Source: Oceanococcus atlanticus
Lineage (GTDB): Bacteria; Pseudomonadota; Gammaproteobacteria; Nevskiales; Oceanococcaceae
NCBI RefSeq assembly: GCF_002088235.1
Contig: NZ_AQQV01000003.1
Location: forward strand, 372,001-436,000
DNA length: 64,000 nucleotides
Reading direction: 5' to 3'
The notes beneath the pieces were generated by a model that had not been told where the DNA came from, ran no database searches, and worked only from the letters and a program-made list of their open reading frames with translations. Of the stretch, positions 48,175-55,762 are shown one piece after another. The position numbers were made by a program, and so were the translations under genes. How positions within the stretch are numbered: position 1 is the stretch's first letter; each line of letters opens with the position of its first letter.

Positions 48175-48411
48175 ATGGACGTTGCATCGGAGCTTCTATT
48201 TGTGCCGGCGGTGCTGTTCCTGGTCATCGTGGTGCCCTTGTGGCTGGTGTTTCACTACATGACCATCTGGAAACGCGACCGCCGCCAGCAGAAACTCGAA
48301 AATTCCAGCCATTCCGACCTGCATGCAAAGGCGGACCTGATGGAAGAACGTCTGGACGCGATTGAAAAACTTCTCGATGTGGATACGCCCGACTGGAGGT
48401 CGCGCACATGA
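48175..48411 (+). CDS. pspB: Phage shock protein B
   Basis: 78 aa inner-membrane protein. One helix (about 6-28, LFVPAVLFLVIVVPLWLVFHYM) followed by a conserved cytosolic segment (WKRDRRQQKLEN...ADLMEERLDAIEKLLDVDTPDWRSR). With PspC it senses envelope stress and draws PspA from PspF. The start has an AAGAGAA site. It overlaps pspC by 4 nt. Confidence 0.94.
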   Translation: MDVASELLFVPAVLFLVIVVPLWLVFHYMTIWKRDRRQQKLENSSHSDLHAKADLMEERLDAIEKLLDVDTPDWRSRT

Positions 48412-48806
48412 GTATTTTCAAAGAACTGTCAGAAATCCGCCGCGATCCCGACAACGGCATCCTGTTCGGGGTTTGCGCCGGACTCGCTGATTATTACGGC
48501 TGGCGCCGCCGCACCACGCGTCTGGTGGTTTTCCTGCTGGCCTTCTTCATCAACTGGCCGATCATTCTGGCCTACGCCATTTCGGTGTTCGTGTTCCCCA
48601 CGGTGGATGAGAAGCTGCCCACGCCGAAACGCGGGCAGGGCGCAACAAAACAGGCTACCGACGCTGAGCCTGCACGCCCTCGTTACAATGGCCCGCTGCG
48701 CGAGCGCTATGCGCGTATCGAACGCCGCATGCGCCGCGTCGAGGCCTATCTGCACGGCAATGAACATCAGCTGCGCGCCGCATTTCGGGATCTGGAGACC
48801 GGATGA
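48408..48806 (+). CDS. pspC: Phage shock protein C
   Basis: 132 aa. The PspC domain RRDPDNGILFGVCAGLADYYGWRRRTTRLVVFLLAFFINWPIILAYAISVFVFP contains the reentrant and transmembrane helices. The C-terminal tail (PARPRYNGPLRERYARIERRMRRVEAYLHG) is basic and predicted helical, similar to E. coli PspC's coiled-coil end. It overlaps pspB upstream and the thioesterase gene downstream by 4 nt each, so the thioesterase may be part of the psp transcript. Confidence 0.93.
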   Translation: MSIFKELSEIRRDPDNGILFGVCAGLADYYGWRRRTTRLVVFLLAFFINWPIILAYAISVFVFPTVDEKLPTPKRGQGATKQATDAEPARPRYNGPLRERYARIERRMRRVEAYLHGNEHQLRAAFRDLETG

Positions 48807-49336
48807 GTTCAACACCTGAGCAACATCAGAAAACGGTGGCCGAGTCTGCCGTCAGCGAACAGATTTACAAGATCTTTCCGAATGATTTGAACTACAACGG
48901 CAATGTGTTCGGCGGGCTGATCATGGCCCAGATGGACCGCATTGCGGTTGTCGTGGCCGAGCGCCATTCCGGCAAGCTGTGCGTCACCGTGGGGGTCGAC
49001 GCGGTGCAATTCATCCAGCCGGCCACCGGTGCCGACACGCTGATCTATTCGGCATCCTGCAACCGCGCCTGGAACACCTCGATGGAAATCGGCGTCAAGG
49101 TCATGGCCGAGCTGTCACGCAGCGGCGCACGCCGACATATCCTGTCGGCCTACCTGACCTTCATCGCGCTGGATGACAACGACAAGCCCAGCCCGGTCCC
49201 GGCGGTGGTGCCGCACAGTGAAGCCGAAGTCCACCGTTTTCAGGAAGCCGCACTGCGACGAGAAGCACGCTTGGCCCACGCACATGAGCTACAGCGCGTA
49301 CGCGCCGCGCGCGCGAACAACCCCGCCGCGCACTAG
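48803..49336 (+). CDS. Acyl-CoA thioesterase, hotdog fold (YciA-like)
   Basis: 177 aa. Hotdog domain with YNGNVFGGLIMAQMDRIAVVVAERHSGKLCVTVGVDAVQFIQPATGADTLIYSASCNRAWNTSMEIGVKVMAE, the catalytic Asn/Asp region being NVFGGLIMAQMD. It resembles YciA/YbgC-like acyl-CoA hydrolases that release free fatty acid and CoA. The C-terminal 40 residues are Arg/Ala/Glu-rich and probably helical. Translation is coupled to pspC (ATGA), which links fatty-acyl turnover to the membrane-stress operon; a functional connection is inference. Confidence 0.88.
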   Translation: MSSTPEQHQKTVAESAVSEQIYKIFPNDLNYNGNVFGGLIMAQMDRIAVVVAERHSGKLCVTVGVDAVQFIQPATGADTLIYSASCNRAWNTSMEIGVKVMAELSRSGARRHILSAYLTFIALDDNDKPSPVPAVVPHSEAEVHRFQEAALRREARLAHAHELQRVRAARANNPAAH

Positions 49337-49400
49337 AGACCAAGCCAGCAGCCCGGGCGCCATGTAAAATGCGCCGCTCATTTGCCACACAGTCAATGCC

Positions 49401-50144
49401 ATGAGCACTCTGGTCCTGCTTCGCCACGGTCAAAGCCAGTGGAATCTAGAAAATCGTTTCACCGGTTGGGTTGATGTCGACCTGACCGAACAGGGCCGGG
49501 CCGAAGCGGTTGCCGCTGGGCAACTGATGAAGGCCGAAGGCCTGCATTTCGATGTGGCCTTCACCTCGGTGCTCAAGCGGGCGATCCGCACACTGTGGAC
49601 CGCGCTGGACGAGATGGATGCGATGTGGCTGCCGGTGCAACGCTCGTGGCGACTGAACGAGCGCCATTACGGCGCACTGCAGGGCCTGAACAAGGCCGAA
49701 ACGGCCGCCCAGCACGGCGAAGACCAAGTCAAGATCTGGCGTCGCTCCTACGACGTGCCGCCTCCGGAAATGCCGACCAGCGATGCCGGTCACCCGGTGC
49801 ATGATGCCCGCTATGCCAGTCTCGACAACCGCGTGCTGCCAGGTACCGAGTCGCTCAAACTGACCCTCGAGCGGGTTCTGCCGTTCTGGTTCGACGCCAT
49901 CGCCCCTGAGCTTAAGCAGGGCCGCAATGTGCTGGTCACGGCGCATGGCAACAGTCTGCGCGCGCTGTACAAGTTCCTCAATCAGGTGTCGGACGAAGAC
50001 ATCCTGGAGGTCAACATTCCCACCGGCATGCCGCTCAAGTTCGAACTGGACGACGAGCTGAACGTTGTGCAGTTCGGCTATCTGGGCGATGCCGATGCCG
50101 TGGCCAAAGCGGCGGCAGCGGTCGCCAACCAGGGCAAAGCCTGA
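49401..50144 (+). CDS. gpmA: 2,3-bisphosphoglycerate-dependent phosphoglycerate mutase
   Basis: 247 aa histidine-phosphatase-superfamily enzyme of glycolysis and gluconeogenesis. Catalytic [27 protein letters not shown] with His9 as the phosphorylated residue; [20 protein letters not shown] typical of dPGM; second histidine in [17 protein letters not shown]. Normal length. It starts 64 nt after the thioesterase and is followed by an oxidoreductase gene 8 nt later. Confidence 0.96.
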   Translation: MSTLVLLRHGQSQWNLENRFTGWVDVDLTEQGRAEAVAAGQLMKAEGLHFDVAFTSVLKRAIRTLWTALDEMDAMWLPVQRSWRLNERHYGALQGLNKAETAAQHGEDQVKIWRRSYDVPPPEMPTSDAGHPVHDARYASLDNRVLPGTESLKLTLERVLPFWFDAIAPELKQGRNVLVTAHGNSLRALYKFLNQVSDEDILEVNIPTGMPLKFELDDELNVVQFGYLGDADAVAKAAAAVANQGKA

Positions 50145-50152
50145 GCCACAGC

Positions 50153-51034
50153 ATGCGCATCGCCTACATTGGCCTGGGTGTCATGGGCGGCCCGATGGCG
50201 GCACATCTGTGCTCCGCCGGGCATACGCTGCGGGTCTACAACCGCACCCGCAGCAAAGCCGAAGCGTGGCAACAGCGTCACGGCGGCCAGGTCTGTGACA
50301 GCCCCGCGCAGGCCGCCGAGCAGGCTGATGTGCTGATCACCTGTGTTGGCAATGACGATGATCTGCGCGAGGTTTGCCTGGCGGCAGCACACGGCGCCTA
50401 CGCCAGCCTGCCATCCGGCGCTCTGCACATCGACCACACCACCAGCTCGGCGCAACTTGCCCGCGAGCTGGACAGCCAGGCGCGCAGCCACGGCCTGCGT
50501 TTCGTCGACGCACCGGTGTCCGGCGGACAGGCCGGCGCCGAGAACGGCGCACTCAGCATCATGTGTGGCGGCACGCAGGGCGACTACCAGGCCGCGGCTG
50601 CGGTGTTCGGCGTCTATGCGGCCAGCCATGCCTTGATCGGCCCCAGCGGCAGCGGCCAGCTGACCAAAATGGTCAACCAGATCTGTGTGGCCGGGGTGGT
50701 ACAGGGACTGGCTGAAGGTCTGAAGTTTGGTGAGCGTGCCGGTCTCGACATGAGCCAGGTGCTGAGCGTCATCGAAAACGGCGCCGCCAGCTCTTGGCAG
50801 ATGAAAAACCGCGGACACAGCATGCTGGAGCGCGCATTCGACTTCGGTTTCGCCATCGACTGGATGCGCAAGGACCTGGGCATCGTGGCGGCCGAGGCCG
50901 AGCAGCTCGGCGCCGCGCTGCCCATCACACGCCAGATTCAGCGCTATTACGATGAACTCAGTGCGGCCGGGCGTGGGCGTCAGGACACCTCGGTGCTGAT
51001 TGCGCGCCTGGACAACGACGACGAGACGGCATGA
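50153..51034 (+). CDS. Beta-hydroxyacid dehydrogenase (3-hydroxyisobutyrate dehydrogenase family)
   Basis: 293 aa NAD(P)-dependent enzyme. Rossmann motif YIGLGVMGGPMAAHL, VYNRTRSKAEAW, the substrate loop FVDAPVSGGQAGAENGALSIMCGG, the catalytic Lys in GSGQLTKMVNQICVAGVVQGLAEGL, and the terminal region FGFAIDWMRKDLGIVAAEAEQLGAALP. It could act on 3-hydroxyisobutyrate, tartronate semialdehyde or a related 2/3-hydroxyacid; the substrate is not readable. It overlaps the LOG gene by 4 nt and follows gpmA by 8 nt, so all three may form one transcript. Confidence 0.88.
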   Translation: MRIAYIGLGVMGGPMAAHLCSAGHTLRVYNRTRSKAEAWQQRHGGQVCDSPAQAAEQADVLITCVGNDDDLREVCLAAAHGAYASLPSGALHIDHTTSSAQLARELDSQARSHGLRFVDAPVSGGQAGAENGALSIMCGGTQGDYQAAAAVFGVYAASHALIGPSGSGQLTKMVNQICVAGVVQGLAEGLKFGERAGLDMSQVLSVIENGAASSWQMKNRGHSMLERAFDFGFAIDWMRKDLGIVAAEAEQLGAALPITRQIQRYYDELSAAGRGRQDTSVLIARLDNDDETA

Positions 51035-51735
51035 GCAAAGCCTTTGAAGATGCGGCGTTCATGCATGGCGAGGATGCGCGCCCGCTGCGCATCCTGGCTG
51101 AGTATCTGGAGCCCAAGCAGCGCCTGCGCGACAACCGCATTGAGCGCGCCATCACCTTCTGGGGCTCGGCGCGCATTCAGGCCGGCGATGACCGCGTCGG
51201 CGACGGTCGCGACTACTACGGCATGGCCAGTGATCTGGGCAAACGTCTGGCCGAGTGGACCATGCACACGCATGACAGCGGGCAGCGCTACCACGTCCTG
51301 ACCGGCGGCGGCCCGGGCATCATGGAGGCGGCACACGCCGGCGCCGCTGAGGTCAATGCGCGGCTCAACGTGGGCTTCAACATTTCACTGCCGTTCGAAC
51401 AGCGCGCCAACCCCTATATTCCGGACGATCAGGTCTTCGAGTTCCATTACTTCTTCACCCGCAAGTTCTGGTTTCTCAACCTGTCGGCCGCACTGGTGAT
51501 TTTCCCCGGCGGCTTCGGCACTTTGGACGAGTTGTTCGAGTTGCTGACCCTGACCCAGACCGGCAAAACCCACGCGCGCCCGATCGTGCTGTTCGGGGAA
51601 AGTTACTGGCGCGAGGTGATCAATCTGGAGGCGCTGGCGCGCCAGGCGCTGATCGCGACCAAGGACCTGGAGCTGGTGCGCCACGTGGACTGTGTGGACC
51701 GGGCGTTTGACATCCTGACCCACAGCTTGCAGTAG
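51031..51735 (+). CDS. LOG-family (lysine decarboxylase-like) protein
   Basis: 234 aa. Rossmann-like LOG/TIGR00730 protein with TFWGSARIQ, VLTGGGPGIMEAAHAGAAEVNARLNVGFNISLPFEQRANPY (PGGGxGIM type), and VIFPGGFGTLDELFELLTLTQTGK (GGxGTxxE motif). Proteins with these two motifs hydrolyse nucleoside 5'-monophosphates, releasing ribose phosphate; plant homologues activate cytokinin. The length exceeds the ~190 aa core because of an N-terminal extension (1-45). It overlaps the dehydrogenase gene and converges on the class II DAHP synthase across 7 nt. Confidence 0.9.
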   Translation: MSKAFEDAAFMHGEDARPLRILAEYLEPKQRLRDNRIERAITFWGSARIQAGDDRVGDGRDYYGMASDLGKRLAEWTMHTHDSGQRYHVLTGGGPGIMEAAHAGAAEVNARLNVGFNISLPFEQRANPYIPDDQVFEFHYFFTRKFWFLNLSAALVIFPGGFGTLDELFELLTLTQTGKTHARPIVLFGESYWREVINLEALARQALIATKDLELVRHVDCVDRAFDILTHSLQ

Positions 51736-51742
51736 ACCCGGT

Positions 51743-53074
51743 TCAAGCGTCGCTGGCGGCGGTTGCAATCGCCATCGCCAATTCCAGCGCCTGCTCGCCG
51801 TTCAGACGTGGATCGACCTGCGAGCGGTAACGCTGTTTGAGATCTTCGGCGCTCAGCGCACGTGCGCCACCAGTACACTCGGTGACATTCTCGCCGGTCA
51901 GCTCCAGATGCACGCCGCCCAGGCGGCTGCCCAGCTGTCGGTGCACCCGGAAGGCGGCCAGCAACTCACCCAGCACATGGGCGAAATCACGGGTTTTGAG
52001 GCCATCCCCGGTGGTTTGGGTGTTGCCATGCATGGGATCGCACAACCACAAAGCCGGGTGACCACTGGCGGCCACCGCTTCGATCAAACCAGGCAACTCA
52101 TCTTCAATCCGCGCATGACCAAAGCGATGGATCAAGACCAGACGCCCCGGTGTGCGCTGCGGGTCGAGCAGGGACAGCAGACGCAGCACATCATCAGTCG
52201 ACAGCCCCGGCCCCAGCTTGACCCCGACCGGATTGGCAATGCCACGACAGTATTCGACATGCGCACCGTCGGGCTGGGCCGTGCGCATGCCGATCCACGG
52301 CATGTGACATCCCAGGTTGTAGTGATCGGGACCAACAGCGTGGGTCAGGGCAGCCTCATACTCCATGACCAGCGCTTCGTGCGAGCTGAACAGCTGAATC
52401 CGATCCAGGTGAGCCAGCCGCTGACCGGAAAGGGTTTCGAAATAGCCCACCGCATTTTCGATCTCGGCGACCAGACGGGCATATGCCTGGGCATGAGGGG
52501 TGTGCTGCATCCACGCCAGATCCCAGTTTTCCGGGTGGTGCAAATCTGCAAAACCACCGTCGATCAGGGCGCGTACATGATTGAGACTGAGCGCAGCCAG
52601 GGCATGACCTTCAAGCAGGCGCAGCGGCTGCGGCGTGCGCGCCTCGGCGGTAAATTCCGGCGCATTGACCAAATCGCCACGAAAACTCGGCAGTTCGACA
52701 CCGTCGCGGGTTTCGGTGTCGGCCGAACGTGGCTTGGCGTACTGGCCTGCAAAACGGCCTATTCGCACCACCCGCTGTTTGAGCCCGTGGGTCAATACCA
52801 GACTCATCTGCAACAGCACACGCAAGCGATTGGCAATGATGTCGCCACGGCATTCGTCAAACGACTCGGCGCAATCACCGCCTTGAAGCACAAAACATTC
52901 GCCGCGTGCAGCGGCCGCAAGTTCCGCGCGCAGCGTGTCGATCTCGCCCGAGGTCACCAGCGGCGGACGCAGGGCCAGCGTATCGGTGGCGCGCTTGAGC
53001 GCATCGGCGTCCGGATAGCTTGGCTGTTGCAGGATAGGGCGATCACGCCAGCTGTGAGGTGTCCAGAGAGACAT
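51743..53074 (-). CDS. Class II 3-deoxy-7-phosphoheptulonate (DAHP) synthase
   Basis: 443 aa plant/Mycobacterium-type DAHP synthase, first step of the shikimate pathway. Conserved: W-P-SWR start, FVLQGGDCAESFDECRGD with the metal Cys, RIGRFAGQYAKPRS, LPSFRGDLVN, FSSHEALVMEYEAALT, GLSTDDVLRLLSLLDPQRTPGRLVLIHRFG, and LCDPMHGNT...GVHLELTGENVTECTGG. It is complete and close to the family's ~450 aa. A class I-beta-like protein lies at 18352-19482, so two unrelated-class candidates coexist. It diverges from the SprT gene across 85 nt. Confidence 0.94.
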   Translation of the reverse strand: MSLWTPHSWRDRPILQQPSYPDADALKRATDTLALRPPLVTSGEIDTLRAELAAAARGECFVLQGGDCAESFDECRGDIIANRLRVLLQMSLVLTHGLKQRVVRIGRFAGQYAKPRSADTETRDGVELPSFRGDLVNAPEFTAEARTPQPLRLLEGHALAALSLNHVRALIDGGFADLHHPENWDLAWMQHTPHAQAYARLVAEIENAVGYFETLSGQRLAHLDRIQLFSSHEALVMEYEAALTHAVGPDHYNLGCHMPWIGMRTAQPDGAHVEYCRGIANPVGVKLGPGLSTDDVLRLLSLLDPQRTPGRLVLIHRFGHARIEDELPGLIEAVAASGHPALWLCDPMHGNTQTTGDGLKTRDFAHVLGELLAAFRVHRQLGSRLGGVHLELTGENVTECTGGARALSAEDLKQRYRSQVDPRLNGEQALELAMAIATAASDA

Positions 53075-53159
53075 GCGCAGGTTCGTTCAATGATGGGGTG
53101 TGCATTATCGAATTCCTGAACCCTTTTGCCCAATTCGTCAGGCGCATTAAACTGCGCCC

Positions 53160-53654
53160 ATGCTGCCGGAACGCATTGCGCACGAGCGCCTGACCCAAGA
53201 CCTGGCGACCCTCAATCAAGCGCTGGGGCGCCAAGACAGCCTGCCGCGTTTGCGCTTTGATTTGCGTGGCCGCTGCGCCGGACTGGCCTTGCCCCAGCAA
53301 TGGACGATCCGATTGAACAACGCGCTGTTGCAGGAGCACGGCGCCGAATTTGTCGATGACACCGTCCCGCACGAATTGGCCCATCTGGTGGCCTATGCTC
53401 ATCACGGTCGCCGCATTCGCCCGCATGGCGCGGAATGGGCAGCGCTGATGGGCGTGCTCGGGCGCCCGGCCACGGTGTGTCACAACTACGCTGTCAAACC
53501 GGCGCGACAGCTAACTCGCCACACCTATCATTGCGTGTGCCAACGCCATGAACTGAGCAGCATCCGCCATGCCCGCGTGCTCAAAGGCCAGCGCTATCAG
53601 TGTCGCCGCTGCGGCCAGCCGCTGTGCCCGGGTGACGGCCCGCATGGCAGTTGA
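53160..53654 (+). CDS. SprT-like zinc metalloprotease domain protein
   Basis: 164 aa. Zinc-protease motif VPHELAHLVAYAHHG...RPHGAEWAALM (HExxH plus the third His), then a C-terminal zinc ribbon with YHCVCQRHEL and YQCRRCGQPL. The arrangement matches bacterial SprT and the SprT domain of eukaryotic Spartan, which cleaves DNA-protein crosslinks; bacterial function is unproven. The start gives MLPERIAHERLTQDLATLNQAL. Its stop lies 46 nt before the start codon of the M28 peptidase gene. Confidence 0.88.
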   Translation: MLPERIAHERLTQDLATLNQALGRQDSLPRLRFDLRGRCAGLALPQQWTIRLNNALLQEHGAEFVDDTVPHELAHLVAYAHHGRRIRPHGAEWAALMGVLGRPATVCHNYAVKPARQLTRHTYHCVCQRHELSSIRHARVLKGQRYQCRRCGQPLCPGDGPHGS

Positions 53655-53700
53655 TAATGTTGCCGGTCACAACAAGCCGTCTTTCTGGAACGCATCGCCG

Positions 53701-55377
53701 ATGAGCAAAATTCTTGCGCTCGCCGTACTCTCCCTGCTGACGGGCTGCAGCACCGTCAATCATCTGGTGCAGAGCCCGTTGCGCTGGGTCGGCCTGGCCG
53801 ACAGCGCGGCCCCGGGCATCGATCAGGCGCGCCTTGCCAAACATATCGAAACCCTGGCCTCGGACCGTTACGAAGGACGACAGCCGGGCACCCCCGGCGA
53901 AACCCACAGCGTCAACTATCTGACCGAGGCTTTCGCGGCGGCAGGCGCCGAACCGGGCCATCCCGATGGCGGCTATGTGCAGAACGTGCCTTTGGTCGGC
54001 CTCACCGCGCAGACCGATGTCGGCATGCAGATCAACGGCAAACCGCTGCCACTGACCCTGCAGTCCGACGTGGTCGCGTCGACACGCCGAGTCGAAAAGC
54101 TGGTGCGTGTGCGCAAATCGCCGCTGGTCTTTGTCGGTTATGGGGTGCAGGCGCCGGAGTATGACTGGGATGACTACAAAGGCATGGACATGCGTGGCAA
54201 GACCTTGCTGATGCTGGTCAATGACCCGCAGATTCCGGACCCGGCTGCGGCCGACGGGCTTGATGCGCAACGCTTCAAAGGCCGCGCCATGACCTATTAC
54301 GGGCGCTGGACGTACAAATACGAAATCGCCGCCAAACTCGGCGCTGCGGCGGTGCTGGTGATCCACGAAACCGGCCCGGCAGGCTACCCCTGGGGCGTGG
54401 TGTCTGATGGCATGGGTCAGGAACATTTCACGTTGGACGCGGCCAATGGCAACAGCGACAAAGTGGCGGTTAACGGCTGGATTCGTGACACCACAGTACG
54501 CCGCCTGATGTCCGCGGCCGGGCTGGATTTCGACCAGCTCAAAGCCGCCGCTGTGCGTGACGACTTCACCCCGGTCAGCCTGCCCGGGCAGGCCAGCTTT
54601 CAGATCAGAAACCGCATCCGCAAGGTCCAGTCGGCCAACGTGGTGGCGCGGATTGAGGGCAGCCAAAAACCCGACGAGCTGATCGTGTTTACCGCGCACT
54701 GGGATCATCTGGGCCGCGACCGCAGTCTCAACGGCGACCAGATCTTCAACGGCGCGGTCGATAACGCCACCGGCACAGCCGGCCTGATCGAACTGGCCCA
54801 AGCTTTCGCGGCGAACCCCGCCGAGCGCAGCGTGCTGCTGCTCGCCGTCACGGCTGAAGAGCAGGGTCTGCTTGGCGCTGCGCACTATGCCGCCAATCCG
54901 CTTTACCCGCTCGGTCAGACGGTCGCCAACATCAACATGGACGCCATGAACGTATGGGGTCGGACCGAAGACGTGGTTTTGGTGGGCAAGGGGCAGAACA
55001 CGCTGGAAGATGATCTCGCCGCCGCCGCACATGGCCAGGGGCGCACGGTGGTGGATGAGCGCACACCGGAAAAAGGCTTTTACTTCCGCTCCGATCATTT
55101 TGAATTCGCCAAACGCGGTGTCCCGGCGCTGTACGCCCGCAGCGGCACGCGTTTTGTCGGGCGCGATGCTGACTTTGGCGCTCGCATGCAGCAGCAATAC
55201 ATCGCCAACGACTACCATCAGGTCAGCGACGAAGTAAAAGATGATTGGGACCTGTCAGGTCTGGTTCAGGATCTGCAGCTGCTCGAAGCCGTCGCTCGCC
55301 GCGTGGCCGCCGCACCCGGCACCCCGCAGTGGAAAACCGGCTCGGAGTTTTCCCGTCCCGCCACCCGGCACCCTTGA
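53701..55377 (+). CDS. M28 family zinc aminopeptidase lipoprotein
   Basis: 558 aa. Lipoprotein signal SKILALAVLSLLTGC with lipobox LLTG^C at residues 14-18, then the peptidase with a PA-domain insert (about 115-300). Zinc ligands: FTAHWDHLG (His), GAVDNATGTAG (bridging Asp), AVTAEEQGLLGA (catalytic Glu and ligand Glu), NINMDAMN (Asp), YFRSDHFEFAKRGVP (His). It should act on peptides in the periplasm, from the outer membrane since +2 is Ser. The ATG at 53701 is chosen for the signal peptide; 44 upstream codons overlap the SprT gene in another frame. Confidence 0.92.
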   Translation: MSKILALAVLSLLTGCSTVNHLVQSPLRWVGLADSAAPGIDQARLAKHIETLASDRYEGRQPGTPGETHSVNYLTEAFAAAGAEPGHPDGGYVQNVPLVGLTAQTDVGMQINGKPLPLTLQSDVVASTRRVEKLVRVRKSPLVFVGYGVQAPEYDWDDYKGMDMRGKTLLMLVNDPQIPDPAAADGLDAQRFKGRAMTYYGRWTYKYEIAAKLGAAAVLVIHETGPAGYPWGVVSDGMGQEHFTLDAANGNSDKVAVNGWIRDTTVRRLMSAAGLDFDQLKAAAVRDDFTPVSLPGQASFQIRNRIRKVQSANVVARIEGSQKPDELIVFTAHWDHLGRDRSLNGDQIFNGAVDNATGTAGLIELAQAFAANPAERSVLLLAVTAEEQGLLGAAHYAANPLYPLGQTVANINMDAMNVWGRTEDVVLVGKGQNTLEDDLAAAAHGQGRTVVDERTPEKGFYFRSDHFEFAKRGVPALYARSGTRFVGRDADFGARMQQQYIANDYHQVSDEVKDDWDLSGLVQDLQLLEAVARRVAAAPGTPQWKTGSEFSRPATRHP

Positions 55378-55407
55378 TGTCCGATCCCTCCGATTGAGGA
55401 TTAAGTG

Positions 55408-55722
55408 ATGAAAACAGTCGACCGTCTGGAATTGCTCAAAGACACCGTTCAAAACGCCATCGACAATGGTGCGACCAGCGTGGAACAGGTCCATCAGTAC
55501 ATTGCCGCACTGCCGTTCGAGACACTGGAGAAACTGGGTTTCTTCGAAGAGCGCGCCGGCCAGCTCAAAACCAAACAGGCGGACACCATCGGCATCGCCT
55601 ACGATGCGGTGCGCACCATCAACCGCCAGGTTGGCCAGATTTTTTCCGATATCTTCGGTCAGATCGAAGATGTCCAGATCATGGCCAAGAACATGGCCAA
55701 GCGAGGTAAGCGCGGCCAATGA
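55408..55722 (+). CDS. Small hypothetical helical protein
   Basis: 104 aa from ATG 55408 with GAGGA 7 nt upstream (a GTG directly precedes it). Entirely helical and soluble: VDRLELLKDTVQNAIDNGATSVEQVHQYIAALPFETLEKLGFF, then IGIAYDAVRTINRQVGQIFSDIFGQIEDV and a basic tail MAKRGKRGQ. The pattern is seen in uncharacterised gammaproteobacterial proteins of about 100 residues, but I cannot name a family. It lies 30 nt after the M28 peptidase gene and 40 nt before the glycerol-3-phosphate dehydrogenase gene, on the same strand. Confidence 0.75.
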   Translation: MKTVDRLELLKDTVQNAIDNGATSVEQVHQYIAALPFETLEKLGFFEERAGQLKTKQADTIGIAYDAVRTINRQVGQIFSDIFGQIEDVQIMAKNMAKRGKRGQ

Positions 55723-55762
55723 CAAACGCTGATCCAGCCCACCGCAGCCGTGTCAGGCTGCG

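Noticed and set aside
49361-49370. CATGTAAAAT before gpmA as a -10 promoter box
   Set aside because: TAAAAT is acceptable but no -35 is present at the right spacing and the TG is not correctly placed for an extended -10.
53581-55218. 545-codon - strand open frame opposite the M28 peptidase
   Set aside because: Antisense to a complete zinc peptidase; no motifs.
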